A stretch of 64,000 nucleotides of DNA. Source: Aulosira sp. FACHB-615 (GTDB taxonomy: Bacteria; Cyanobacteriota; Cyanobacteriia; Cyanobacteriales; Nostocaceae). The stretch's first letter is position 1. Every line of letters starts with the position of its first letter. Shown here piece by piece: positions 7,537 through 15,855 of this stretch. The stretch spans positions 1 through 64,000 of the forward strand of contig NZ_JACJSE010000025.1 in NCBI RefSeq assembly GCF_014698045.1. The letters are read 5' to 3'. The notes beneath the pieces were generated by a model, which worked only from the letters and a program-made list of their open reading frames with translations, did not search any database and had not been told where the DNA came from. The translations under genes and the position numbers were made by a program.

Positions 7537-8340
7537 ATGGCGATATCTACTATCAATGAAGCCAAACCAATTGTTTTGAAGTTGGATATTAATAGTACTT
7601 CCAATGTTTACCCTATTTTTACTGATAATGATTTCAGTGTTGATACCGGAACAGTCATCAGTGAAAACATTTTTGTCAAAAATCTCAAGGCTTATGTGAA
7701 AATTAGCAGCCTACCGGAAGCGAATCTTCCAGACATCACGCTAGAAGATAGCAACACACAAGCCTTGTACAAATCACTAAATACAGAGTGGAGTTCAGCC
7801 AGAAAACAACTAGATTTATTAGTATCGGAAGATTCTATTAATTGGCATCCTGTAGGGTCAATAAGTTTGTTAAATCCTGCCGGCTACCCTTACCGGGTGT
7901 ACAACATCATGGACTTGTACACCCAAAATCTAGCCATTGAATTAGGTAAAAATGGCAGATTAGGAGTACAGCTAAAAGATGTAGGATGGGGGTTGCTTCA
8001 GTCTGGCGATACTGTAACAATTCACGGTAGCTACATCAAAGAAGTTTGCATTGATGACAGCCCCACACCAATTAATAGCTCTGTCCCCTTTAATAAAACC
8101 GTGAATAATGAAGTTTCTATAATACTGAATGCAAACCCAAACAGAAAAAATGTAATTATTTCCAACGAATCAGATAGTAATGTTTACTTGGACTTAGGAG
8201 CATTACCGTTTATAGGTAAAGGGATTGTATTAAAACCCTACGGAATCTTTCAATACTCAACGCAAGAAATTAATTACAAAGGCGTAATTACTGCAATTTC
8301 AAGTTCAACCTCAGTTGTTTCTGGCATTGAACTATCTTAA
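7537..8340 (+). CDS. Structural/fibre-like protein, 267 aa, with C-terminal beta domain shared with 14105-14416
   Basis: Beta-rich, no membrane segment. The N-terminal 190 residues contain a discoidin-like strand pattern (VSEDSINWHPVGSISL; YRVYNIMDLYTQNLAIELG), suggestive of a lectin-type sandwich. Residues about 203-265 repeat the pattern N-R-K-x(4)-I-x-N-x-S-x(4)-Y-(L/I)-(D/E)-(L/F)-G ... G-x-(F/Y) seen in the small fibre protein encoded at 14105. This suggests an exposed virion or appendage component. It is the first gene of the rightward structural block; the next frame starts immediately after its TAA. Confidence 0.55.
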   Translation: MAISTINEAKPIVLKLDINSTSNVYPIFTDNDFSVDTGTVISENIFVKNLKAYVKISSLPEANLPDITLEDSNTQALYKSLNTEWSSARKQLDLLVSEDSINWHPVGSISLLNPAGYPYRVYNIMDLYTQNLAIELGKNGRLGVQLKDVGWGLLQSGDTVTIHGSYIKEVCIDDSPTPINSSVPFNKTVNNEVSIILNANPNRKNVIISNESDSNVYLDLGALPFIGKGIVLKPYGIFQYSTQEINYKGVITAISSSTSVVSGIELS

Positions 8341-8508
8341 ATGAATGACGAAGCTGATTTTAAAATGCCTTACCGCATTGTAGGTAAAACAGATTTAGAA
8401 ATAATGCGGGATAAATATCAGAGACTACACAACAATTCTTATGGATTAATTGTGAGATTTAGAAATGGTACGCCAGCAGCGACAGCCGAGACAGAGAAGA
8501 CCACCTGA
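8341..8508 (+). CDS. Small hypothetical protein, 55 aa
   Basis: ATG lies directly behind the TAA of the preceding gene and the frame overlaps the following gene by 44 nt, as elsewhere in this operon. Balanced, charged composition with a helix (TDLEIMRDKYQRLH) followed by a strand (YGLIVRFRNG). It is too short to classify; support is position and composition. Confidence 0.45.
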   Translation: MNDEADFKMPYRIVGKTDLEIMRDKYQRLHNNSYGLIVRFRNGTPAATAETEKTT

Positions 8509-10303
8509 TAACGATGGCTGGGAACCGCCACAGCAAGCAGAGTCGCCATTACCAGGACTTGAGCCTGTTGGCGGTGGATTTTATGCAACTCCAGATCAGC
8601 CAGTCTCACCCTTTGATTGCAGTCGCTGGCCAGACAGTCCCTATTGTGGTGGCAATCCCTTTACTAGAGATTTTGTTGATTTTGGCTTGTCGAAAATTCA
8701 GGATGAGTGCAATATCGGCGTTCAATTTGCACCATCACTTGGTTTCATCAAATTACCAATTTATCAATTTGTTTATCGCTTCCCTGGCGATTGCCGACTC
8801 CCACCGCCACCAAGGAAACCAGAAAGAAACGAGGTCGTTCCTACTATCCCCCCTAAAAATATATGTGAGGGCGACGATTTTCTCGGACTTTTGTTAATGA
8901 AGGAGTCAATTAGCAGAGAATTGTATTGGGTTCCCAATACCCAAAAAAACGAATTTAGTGGAGAACGTACCACAATCTATCAAACCGTTTTAATAAAAGC
9001 CTCCAGAGGACAAGGGGAAACATTCTTTGATCCACTTCTTCGCAGGGAAGTATCTGTTAGGGCAAAAATTACCCTTGGGATAAGTTTTTCTTACTATGAT
9101 GACTTTGAAGATATAGACTATGAAAATTCTTGGGAAGAAGACTTCATTATTACCAGTCAAGGGGTAGGAAGCGGCAACTATGCGGGCAACTACTTAAGGT
9201 TTCAGGTAAGTAGTGAGCTAGGCAGAGTCTACTATTCCTACGGAGATTTTGTAGAGGGATGTAATCGGTGGGGTAGCAGGAACATTTATGAAAACCGCCA
9301 AAGCGAAGAGATAGAGATCGTTGAATTTAGAGTTCCCTATATATTTTGTGAAAACACACCCAATCCACCACCACCAAAAGACTGTGAATGTATGTGCCGT
9401 TGTAACAACGATTCCAATAATGACCAACTGTTAAGACTGATATTAAAAAGAATTGGCCCATTACCTGCTTCTGTACCAAATAGCTTGGTTAAGAAAAATA
9501 GCGGAACAAGACAAATAGAAAGTCTAGCGCAATACATTGCCTACTCTGTTATTCAAACCAATGCCCAATTTGGGCAGTTCCCACAAGAGATAAAAATTCA
9601 GGATGCAGACCTCACCCAAGAAGGTGATCAACAGCAAACGGTTACAATGCCCAATCTAGCAGAATCAATTGCTGAAATAGTGGGATTGCTTTTGGTGCTA
9701 CGCAGCGAATCAGCCGCCAATTTAGTAGCGACCGTAAACGCAATGATTGAAGCTGGCAGCGCCAAGCAATCGGCTATTTTGGCTAGTGATTATGGGGCTG
9801 CTAATGCAGAATTTCTTGGGTACAAAGGTAAACAAATCGAGCGTCAAGTACCGTTTACTTTTATTCCCGGTGAAACACAACTTGATAAAATGCTCAAACC
9901 TGGGGAACAGAAGGTAAAAGGCTGGGACAATGACGACAAGAACGACCTCAACGACTTGATCGCCCCAATATTAGAAATGGCTGCTATGTACAGGGCTGCT
10001 AATTTCCGCAACATTGGCACAAGTAGCCCTCTAGAAAAAATCAAAGATGTTCTCAAAGGTGCGGTAAAACTTTCAGATGCAGTTGACACTTTTGTTAAAA
10101 CTCCGCCACCGCCAGACCCAAACAACCCAGACGCGCCACCGCCACCACCTAAAAAGAGCGACTGGGATGAATTTGTGGAGAGTGCCGAAACAGGATTTAT
10201 TTCTAAACCAGGGATAACCGATAATTTACACCCCTATGACCGACCCCTGGAGCAAAGACCAAAAATTCGGGAATTTGGGACAGACACAAGTGAAAGTACA
10301 TAA
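8465..10303 (+). CDS. Large Pro-rich structural-like protein, 612 aa
   Basis: Unrecognised. There are three proline-rich hinges (about 112-117 PPPPRK, 305-309 NPPPPK, 548-565) and a Cys cluster DCECMCRC right after the second. A beta-rich N-terminal half is followed by a helical Ala-rich region (about 355-450: SIAEIVGLLLVLRSESAANL). No signal peptide or clear membrane helix. The size, modular Pro hinges and position at the head of the structural block suggest a spike, scaffold or minor capsid component. The start ATG 8465 lies within the preceding small frame. The Pro/Gln-rich N-terminus (about 1-30) is probably disordered. Confidence 0.6.
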   Translation: MVRQQRQPRQRRPPDNDGWEPPQQAESPLPGLEPVGGGFYATPDQPVSPFDCSRWPDSPYCGGNPFTRDFVDFGLSKIQDECNIGVQFAPSLGFIKLPIYQFVYRFPGDCRLPPPPRKPERNEVVPTIPPKNICEGDDFLGLLLMKESISRELYWVPNTQKNEFSGERTTIYQTVLIKASRGQGETFFDPLLRREVSVRAKITLGISFSYYDDFEDIDYENSWEEDFIITSQGVGSGNYAGNYLRFQVSSELGRVYYSYGDFVEGCNRWGSRNIYENRQSEEIEIVEFRVPYIFCENTPNPPPPKDCECMCRCNNDSNNDQLLRLILKRIGPLPASVPNSLVKKNSGTRQIESLAQYIAYSVIQTNAQFGQFPQEIKIQDADLTQEGDQQQTVTMPNLAESIAEIVGLLLVLRSESAANLVATVNAMIEAGSAKQSAILASDYGAANAEFLGYKGKQIERQVPFTFIPGETQLDKMLKPGEQKVKGWDNDDKNDLNDLIAPILEMAAMYRAANFRNIGTSSPLEKIKDVLKGAVKLSDAVDTFVKTPPPPDPNNPDAPPPPPKKSDWDEFVESAETGFISKPGITDNLHPYDRPLEQRPKIREFGTDTSEST

Positions 10304-10304
10304 A

Positions 10305-10550
10305 TTAAACATCGGCTTTTGTAATTGCATTCTCACCCCAATCTTCGCGTAGCAGCCAAAGCCTTTCGTCAAATATTTGTTGGCGTACTTGTATCTCGGT
10401 ATATCCCAATTCTTGCATCAAGCGTTTGATAAGTCTGTATTGGGGTACGTAGTGATACGGTTGCTTAATTCCATACCTCTTTTTTCTGTAACGCCTACGC
10501 ATAGTGCGTTTGCTCGTTGTACAGAGTAATGGATAAATAATTAATTCCAT
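10305..10550 (-). CDS. Basic small protein, 81 aa, antisense to the structural operon
   Basis: Residues about 17-28 are strongly basic (MRRRYRKKRYGIK), followed by a helical region (YRLIKRLMQELGYTEIQVRQQIFDERLW). Internal ATGs allow a shorter form starting at the Arg-rich stretch. Together with the 25-aa basic peptide just upstream it forms a short leftward unit lodged between two rightward structural genes. The Arg/Lys-rich N-terminus suggests DNA or RNA binding, perhaps genome condensation. Function unknown. Confidence 0.5.
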   Translation of the reverse strand: MELIIYPLLCTTSKRTMRRRYRKKRYGIKQPYHYVPQYRLIKRLMQELGYTEIQVRQQIFDERLWLLREDWGENAITKADV

Positions 10551-10556
10551 CGTTGC

Positions 10557-10634
10557 TCATCGCTTTTTGAGGCGTTTTTTTCTGGCTAGTTTAAGTCTCG
10601 TCTTTTTTTGGCCCCCTAGGGGTCTAAATGCCAT
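10557..10634 (-). CDS. Possible 25-aa highly basic peptide
   Basis: ATG at 10634 to TGA at 10557; twelve of 25 residues are Lys or Arg (for example KKTRLKLARKKRLKKR). The 81-aa basic protein starts 6 bp after its stop. There is no clear ribosome-binding site, so it may be chance in an A/T-rich tract, but composition and position parallel the small DNA-condensing peptides of some small phages. Confidence 0.3.
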   Translation of the reverse strand: MAFRPLGGQKKTRLKLARKKRLKKR

Positions 10635-10803
10635 TTTTGAAAATCATTTTTTAAATAATAACTGCTAATTAGATTTTTATTAGTTGGTTTAAAGTGCTTA
10701 TTGTAACTAGGATTTCCGTTACGTTTATGTCTGTATTTCTGCTGGCGACAGTCGTCAATAGCGTCGATTACTGTTGATTGAACAAGTGGAGATTCAGCTA
10801 TTT

Positions 10804-11478
10804 ATGCCTTCTTATACTCGCGGTAAAAAACGTCCTAACCTCGTTTTTGTTGTTATTAATAACTCAATGTTTTTTGGATTTAAACCCAAAGATTTAACTT
10901 CTCTTCCAGGCATAACAACAGCAGATGTAACTGCTCTAGGTCACGTACAGCCAAACGCGGTTGCAGCCGGGAAACTAAAAATAATTGGAGCTAAAGCACC
11001 TAATCCTCCTAGAGTCCTGAAAAAAACTGGTGCGCCGACTGGGCAACAGCAATCTGTTTCTACATTTTGTGGATACAACAATATTGGACTAGCTCAAGCA
11101 GCAGGTTGGACTTTATCAAAAAGTCGCACGGGTGTAAGTTTACGCGCTCCAAATTCACCCCGTCAAAGCTTAACTGCAATCGCTGAGTTGAGCGATGGTA
11201 CCTTGTATTGCTTCCCAATGAATAAAGCTGATTTTGAATCTTACGGTGCAGCACTGGGTTTAAAGAACTCGACAAATATCACTACTGACACTGAACGCAG
11301 CAAGCTTGTGAGCGGGGCTTCTATCCCTTACCCTGGAAGGGCTGCAATACTTTTACCTAGTGGCTCAACTTTCTCTAGTTTCTTCTCGACAGGCAGTCAG
11401 GGTAGTGCTTCTGAAGCAGGCTACGACATTTTATCTGAAGAAAAAATCTTAGCTAGTGCGCCAGCTAACAACAACTAA
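10804..11478 (+). CDS. Candidate major structural protein, 224 aa
   Basis: Unrecognised Ser/Ala/Gly-rich protein, no signal peptide or membrane helix, strand-turn-strand character (NLVFVVINNSMFFGFKP; RAAILLPSGSTFSSFF). An upstream TTG (10774) is in frame, but ATG 10804 with GGAG about 12 nt before it is preferred. It is first in a tightly overlapping eight-to-nine gene run to 15760. Composition, size and lead position make it the best candidate for an abundant capsid or coat subunit; this is inference without homology support. Confidence 0.5.
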   Translation: MPSYTRGKKRPNLVFVVINNSMFFGFKPKDLTSLPGITTADVTALGHVQPNAVAAGKLKIIGAKAPNPPRVLKKTGAPTGQQQSVSTFCGYNNIGLAQAAGWTLSKSRTGVSLRAPNSPRQSLTAIAELSDGTLYCFPMNKADFESYGAALGLKNSTNITTDTERSKLVSGASIPYPGRAAILLPSGSTFSSFFSTGSQGSASEAGYDILSEEKILASAPANNN

Positions 11479-11726
11479 TGACACTGCCAATTGAGACTGA
11501 GGCAGGGTTAATCCTGCCTGGGCATCCTTTTTTTGATCAGTATCTCTACAGTTCACTCCCTCCCGGCTGGCAGAATAATTTCAACTCTGATTTTGCATTC
11601 GTAGCCCGTGCTGGGAGTGGAATTCTAGAAGTAGTGACCGAGGATGAACTAGCGGAATACTGCGAGGGTGGTGAGTACGACCAGCTACTAGAGGAACGCG
11701 GCGACGATGACGACTGTTACGGATGA
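11478..11726 (+). CDS. Hypothetical acidic protein, 82 aa
   Basis: Its ATG shares an A with the preceding stop (TAATG), so translation is coupled. Hydrophobic/aromatic N-terminal half with Pro (FFDQYLYSSLPPGWQNNF) and a very acidic tail (EERGDDDD). Unrecognised; it could be a small adaptor or scaffold in the structural operon. Confidence 0.55.
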   Translation: MTLPIETEAGLILPGHPFFDQYLYSSLPPGWQNNFNSDFAFVARAGSGILEVVTEDELAEYCEGGEYDQLLEERGDDDDCYG

Positions 11727-12102
11727 TATTGGCGTTTGGAATAACCTCGGCACAGTGGAAGCGGTTAAAAAACAGTGGATTAAGCTCCCTAATACCGCCA
11801 CTGGTGCAAATGCCACCATCCGAGCATCATTCATCTGCAACGATTGGACGAAACTTTCTAGTTACGTTTTGGTTAGACCCCGCTATAAGACATCAAACAG
11901 CGACCAAACTGGGAATGCTATAAGAATCTATCCTTCACAGACTCCCGTGATTTTTGAAGTCCCAATCCCTCAAGACTTACAAGAGCGATCTGTTTACTTT
12001 CGAGATTTCGAGGTTTACAAAACTAGCCGCCGCCGTTCCCGGTACATCGGCGTGACCCCAGATGCCAATTTACAAGTGAAATTGGAGGAACTATGGGGTT
12101 AG
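11707..12102 (+). CDS. Hypothetical structural-operon protein, 131 aa
   Basis: Overlaps the previous gene by 20 nt and the next by 10 nt. Predominantly beta (VKKQWIKLPNT, YVLVRPRYKTS, VIFEVPIPQD) with a basic patch SRRRSRY near 108. No family recognised. The all-beta character fits a small virion or appendage protein. Confidence 0.55.
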   Translation: MTTVTDDIGVWNNLGTVEAVKKQWIKLPNTATGANATIRASFICNDWTKLSSYVLVRPRYKTSNSDQTGNAIRIYPSQTPVIFEVPIPQDLQERSVYFRDFEVYKTSRRRSRYIGVTPDANLQVKLEELWG

Positions 12103-13673
12103 CCGATATTGTTGAATCAGCTTTAGAGTCAAGGCAAGTCCGTTCCGCCATTGGTGAGCGAAAATTCAAAAGTTCTTTTGAAGACAAGCAGACCACCCAG
12201 CAAGGGGAAAACAACATCATCTCTTGGATCTGGAATGCTGGTAGTAGACTAGTTGGTTTTCTGGTTGCCAATATTGGCGGGCTAATTAATTTCACGCTTT
12301 CGGCTGCTTGGGGTTTGTTTACCAGCACGCTCCAGTTCATCTGGAATTTTGACTGGAATATGTCTGACAAGACTATCGACCAGCAAATTCAACAAGCCTG
12401 GGATAATTTGGGGGGCTTGCTTGGTGGAACTTTAGGTAATTTGGTCGGTTACTTGGGGTGCGGTGTTCTTCCCGGCGCTACCATCCTGGCTTTTAATGAA
12501 CCTTTAGGTGCTTACGTCCTCGAAAATGTAGTCGAAGAATTAGCCGATGAATTTTTAGCTAATTTAGCTAATTTGGTGCGGTACACCTTTGTTAGCGCGA
12601 CTCAATCGCTGCTGCTTTGGGGTTTTAAAAATATCCGCAAATTCATTAAGTCAAATGTCGGCTTGGTTCAGCGCCTATTCGGTGATAAAGCAGAGAAAGC
12701 TATTAAGGCTTGGGGGGCGGAGGGAAGTAAACCTTGGAGTTTTGCGATCGCGGTTGACAATGCTGTTGAATCCATCCCTAATACTTTCTTACGAAATTTC
12801 GTTGAGGAATTTCTAGAGGAAGCCTGGGACGGGTGCGTAGAGGCTGGTTATGTTGTCACGAACTCGGTTGAATCTTTTTTAGCCGCCGAAAAGTTGAGGC
12901 AACAGCAACTACCCCCGATGGGCAAAACAAAATACGTGGAAATAACCCCTGATAGAAGCATTGATGACCAAAAAATTATTCTCGCAGGCCCACAAGAAGC
13001 ACTCAAGCCGGTGATCGTGCAAACGCTGACCAATTACCAGTTGATGGAGTACAAAGACATTGGTACTTTTGTAGGTTCACCCGTTGACGAATATCTGAGG
13101 GCCAAACCCAGAAGCCTAACGCTGATTGTGCAGTTTTTCAGCGTCCAAACCCCGCCTTGGACAAAGCGGAACGGGCAGGACAGACTTGTTAGCGGAACTT
13201 ATGTAGTCCCGGAGATTGACCAAACCAAACTTGATTGGGAACGGATTAAATTAGCCTGTGGCGGTGCTAATGGCTATATGTATGGGCGATATCGCGCCTT
13301 TACAGTTCTCGACAATGGGCGAGGGATGGCTTGCTTTGGGCAAACCGGGGATGAAGCAGAAGACAGACTACGCGCACTAGCCGCGCTAAGTAAAGGCGAA
13401 ATCACCAAGAAACCAACTATCAGCGAAGACAGAACGGAAGATGTAGCAGGTAGCTACATTAAACAACCAATTAGGGTTTACCCTGCCTACTTCACGATTT
13501 TGAATCAATACCGGGTTCCTGGTGCGGCTGGTTCTGGGATACCTATCAACGGTAAAAGATATATCCGCAAAGATGAACGAATAGATTTATGGACTGATAC
13601 CAAACCGATTAATTTTGAGGAAATTATTTTAGAACTCCTCAAGAAACCCGGTGCAGACACATCACCCAATTAA
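12093..13673 (+). CDS. Membrane-inserted structural-like protein, 526 aa
   Basis: Unrecognised. The N-terminal 200 residues are hydrophobic and Gly/Trp-rich with several likely membrane or amphipathic segments (SRLVGFLVANIGGLINF about 51-67; GGLLGGTLGNLVGYLGCGVLP about 108-128; LANLVRYTFVSATQSLLLWGF about 156-177). Residues 270-520 form a soluble, mixed alpha/beta portion. A bitopic organisation suits a virion membrane protein, an entry pore or part of a secretion complex. Start ATG 12093 overlaps the previous gene by 10 nt; the stop is 9 bp before the next gene. Confidence 0.6.
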   Translation: MGLADIVESALESRQVRSAIGERKFKSSFEDKQTTQQGENNIISWIWNAGSRLVGFLVANIGGLINFTLSAAWGLFTSTLQFIWNFDWNMSDKTIDQQIQQAWDNLGGLLGGTLGNLVGYLGCGVLPGATILAFNEPLGAYVLENVVEELADEFLANLANLVRYTFVSATQSLLLWGFKNIRKFIKSNVGLVQRLFGDKAEKAIKAWGAEGSKPWSFAIAVDNAVESIPNTFLRNFVEEFLEEAWDGCVEAGYVVTNSVESFLAAEKLRQQQLPPMGKTKYVEITPDRSIDDQKIILAGPQEALKPVIVQTLTNYQLMEYKDIGTFVGSPVDEYLRAKPRSLTLIVQFFSVQTPPWTKRNGQDRLVSGTYVVPEIDQTKLDWERIKLACGGANGYMYGRYRAFTVLDNGRGMACFGQTGDEAEDRLRALAALSKGEITKKPTISEDRTEDVAGSYIKQPIRVYPAYFTILNQYRVPGAAGSGIPINGKRYIRKDERIDLWTDTKPINFEEIILELLKKPGADTSPN

Positions 13674-13682
13674 TAGAGAAAT

Positions 13683-14072
13683 ATGGAAATTATTTTGCCT
13701 CAATTCGATATGGAAGAAGCCATAAAATCGGCTTGGCAAGCTAATCAAGCCAAAACTGAAATCATTAATAGTGACAGACAGAAGGCTTTAGAAACCGCCA
13801 TTAATGCTTTGACAGGGCAATTCCAAAAAGAACTTGATACTTATTTAGATAGTGTTATCCAGTCGTCTTTGAAAATCAAAATTGTTCCACCAACCCAATT
13901 ATCAATCTTTGAAGTCTACGCCAGGCTTGATTATTTATCGACAGAAATCAAGCTTAAACGTGATAGCCAAAATTGGGAAATTACTATTAATGAAAAAAGC
14001 ATAGTTGTGCCTCCAGACTTGTTGAGACAAACCTTGCTCCTGGAGCTAGGCAAGCTCAAGAACGAAGGTTGA
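13683..14072 (+). CDS. Hypothetical protein, 129 aa
   Basis: The helical N-terminal half (EEAIKSAWQANQAK ... QKALETAINALTGQFQKELDTYL) looks like a coiled coil; the C-terminal half is alpha/beta (YARLDYLSTEIKL, WEITINEKSIVV). Starts 9 bp after the preceding gene. No family recognised. Confidence 0.55.
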   Translation: MEIILPQFDMEEAIKSAWQANQAKTEIINSDRQKALETAINALTGQFQKELDTYLDSVIQSSLKIKIVPPTQLSIFEVYARLDYLSTEIKLKRDSQNWEITINEKSIVVPPDLLRQTLLLELGKLKNEG

Positions 14073-14104
14073 TTTAACAAAAAATATTGGAGTGTATTAA
14101 ATAA

Positions 14105-14416
14105 ATGCCTTTATCTAATCCCTCAGTTGTAACGGTAAGCACCCCGACTAGTAGCACCAGTACGCCCAGCAGCGTCAGTGCTTCAACTACAAGTATTTCG
14201 CTTTTGGCTTCAAATAGTAGCCGGAAGGGTGGAACGATTTGGAATAGAAGTACAGCGAGATTATATATAGAATTTGGGGTTACAGCTTCTACAAGTGCTT
14301 TTACCGCCATGCTGGAAGCTGATGGATATTACGAAATTCCTTTTTCTTACACAGGAACTATTTCGGGCATTTGGGCAGCAGCGAACGGTAATGCTTTGGT
14401 GAGAGAGTTGACGTAA
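14105..14416 (+). CDS. Small fibre-like beta protein, 103 aa
   Basis: A Ser/Thr-rich, low-complexity stalk (residues 7-35, STPTSSTSTPSSVSAST) is followed by a beta domain: GGTIWNRSTARLYIEFG ... LEADGYYEIPFSYTGTISGIW. This domain type (edge strand ending in D-G-Y-Y-E-I-P) is common in phage fibre and spike proteins and is paralogous to the C-terminus of the protein encoded at 7537. It is followed by the second fibre gene through a TAATG overlap. Confidence 0.6.
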   Translation: MPLSNPSVVTVSTPTSSTSTPSSVSASTTSISLLASNSSRKGGTIWNRSTARLYIEFGVTASTSAFTAMLEADGYYEIPFSYTGTISGIWAAANGNALVRELT

Positions 14417-14811
14417 TGCCTTTAACAAATCCCAACACCACAGCACTGCAAAAAGCTAATAACTTAAATGATTTGGCTAATGCTGCTAGTGCTTGGCTAA
14501 ACTTAGGTGCTGATCAATCTTTCTCTACTAATAGCGGTTGGTTTAAGCTGCCAAATGGATTGATATATCAATGGCGTGCTATCGATGTTGCATCTCAAAG
14601 TTATGCTCCTGCAACAATTTATGCAGCCTCAGCAATTTTCTCAGTCGCCTTCAACACAATCTATTCATGGGTAGGAAGTCAGACGAACGGGGCGATAATT
14701 AATGGGGGCTACCGTGTTGAAGCTACCAATACACAAACAACCGTTCGTTATCAATTCAACAATTCAGTTACTACAACCGCAAATTTTAAAGTTTTTGCTT
14801 TAGGGATTTAA
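14416..14811 (+). CDS. Tail-fibre-like protein with gp53-type C-terminal domain, 131 aa
   Basis: Residues about 41-54 (GWFKLPNGLIYQWRA) match the hallmark G-(Y/W)-x-K-(L/F)-P-(N/S)-G-L-I-x-Q-W of gp53-like phage tail-fibre C-terminal domains, and the remaining strands (TIYSWVGSQ, YRVEATNTQTTVRYQFN, FKVFALG) fit that fold, which ends with a short strand and Gly. The N-terminal 35 residues hold an ALQKANNLNDL linker typical of such fibres. Probably receptor binding. This is the clearest phage-type gene in the element. Confidence 0.75.
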   Translation: MPLTNPNTTALQKANNLNDLANAASAWLNLGADQSFSTNSGWFKLPNGLIYQWRAIDVASQSYAPATIYAASAIFSVAFNTIYSWVGSQTNGAIINGGYRVEATNTQTTVRYQFNNSVTTTANFKVFALGI

Positions 14812-14813
14812 TT

Positions 14814-15320
14814 ATGTATTATGTTACATTCGATTCTGACAATAAAATTAGTGGCTTTTTTAATGACCAGCTTAATAGTTTGATTCCTCAAGCAGCAATT
14901 CCAATCACCAATGAGCAATGGCAAGAATTAAGCGCAAATCCTGAACAGTATACATTAAATAATAATCAGATTATTTTAGCCACATCTCAGCCACAAACAA
15001 CTATTACACCACCTGTTCAAATCAATTGGGCTGAATTTAATAGAAGTATGCAAACTAATACTGGATACAATCAGTTTATTGCTGATGCGGTTGATAAAGA
15101 CGCTGTACGTAGACTTGAAACTTTAGCAATTACTTTAGGTGTTACTAATCGCCAAGATTTCAATCTCGATGATTTGATTTTGTTGTGGAATCTTGCCTTA
15201 CAATCTGTTCCCACAGAAAAACATCCTTTATCATCTGCTGTTAGCGAATGGAATGAGATAGCAAATAGATGCTACATGCCTTTTGAGTTCAGTGTAGATG
15301 GTTCCATGACAAGCCTATGA
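14814..15320 (+). CDS. Fibre-assembly/chaperone-like protein, 168 aa
   Basis: N-terminal residues 1-60 (MYYVTFDSDNKISGFF ... IPITNEQWQELSANPEQYTLNNNQIIL) follow the pattern seen at the start of phage tail-fibre assembly proteins and fibre-proximal proteins: a short strand, then (I/V)-x-(I/L)-(T/S)-x-E-Q-W-Q-E-L, then a strand reading like x-G-x-(L/I)-V. The C-terminal half is helical and unassigned. Position directly behind the fibre gene (2-bp gap) supports the reading. Confidence 0.55.
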   Translation: MYYVTFDSDNKISGFFNDQLNSLIPQAAIPITNEQWQELSANPEQYTLNNNQIILATSQPQTTITPPVQINWAEFNRSMQTNTGYNQFIADAVDKDAVRRLETLAITLGVTNRQDFNLDDLILLWNLALQSVPTEKHPLSSAVSEWNEIANRCYMPFEFSVDGSMTSL

Positions 15321-15760
15321 AACCAGTAATAGCTGTCAACACCGCACCTCAACCGCAAGGGATGAACATCACCCTTGAATCAACTAGTATTTTTCTAGGG
15401 ATAACTGTAAGTGTTGTGATGTTGGTAGGAACATCAGTTAAGGTCGTTTCTAAATTTAATTCGATTACTAACAAGCTTCGGGATTTGCGAGAGGATTTAA
15501 ATTCTCATGCTTTGGCATTGGAGCAAACTAAACTTTTAAGTGAGAAGATTTTCACTCTTGAGAAAAGGTTTGAAATTCACTTACAAGATTACGTCAATCA
15601 CAAAGATGCTGATTTATTAGCAATAAACGGGCTGAAAGAGAAAATTGAGCATAAGGCTGAAAAGGCTGAGGACTACTTTAAAGAGCTAAGAATTGAGATT
15701 AAAGATATTCAGGGTTTTCTTCACAAACAGCAAAATTTCAGAATCCGCAATGGTGATTGA
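15317..15760 (+). CDS. Single-TM coiled-coil protein, 147 aa
   Basis: One hydrophobic helix (about residues 22-42, SIFLGITVSVVMLVGTSVKVV) is followed by about 100 residues of heptad-rich helix (ITNKLRDLREDL ... YFKELRIEIKDIQGFL). ATGA overlap with the fibre-assembly gene. Last gene of the structural operon, where many phages keep lysis genes; the topology would suit a holin/spanin-like or membrane-tethering protein, but no motif proves it. Confidence 0.55.
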   Translation: MKPVIAVNTAPQPQGMNITLESTSIFLGITVSVVMLVGTSVKVVSKFNSITNKLRDLREDLNSHALALEQTKLLSEKIFTLEKRFEIHLQDYVNHKDADLLAINGLKEKIEHKAEKAEDYFKELRIEIKDIQGFLHKQQNFRIRNGD

Positions 15761-15821
15761 GTCTCTCTGGGGATTCACTCTAGTAACTTGCTCAAGATTT
15801 TTATGCACCGTATACTCTACA

Positions 15822-15842
15822 ATTGCCGTGTTACACGGCAAT
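15822..15842. promoter_or_regulatory. 21-bp perfect palindrome upstream of the 114-aa regulator-like gene
   Basis: The core TTGCCGTGTTACACGGCAA has 10-bp arms around one central base. It ends 13 bp before the ATG at 15856. An identical 19-bp core is repeated inside that gene at 15995-16013. Probable operator for autorepression; the alternative is a small RNA hairpin at the 5' end of the mRNA. Confidence 0.65.
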
Positions 15843-15855
15843 GTAGGGATTTCTT

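Noticed and set aside
8514..8897. 127-aa frame overlapping the 612-aa gene
   Set aside because: Shadow frame inside a longer gene with better composition and operon fit.
10570..10770. Minus-strand open frame in front of the 25-aa basic peptide, reading as a plausible hydrophilic protein
   Set aside because: No ATG, GTG or TTG start in frame before the stop codon upstream; left unannotated.
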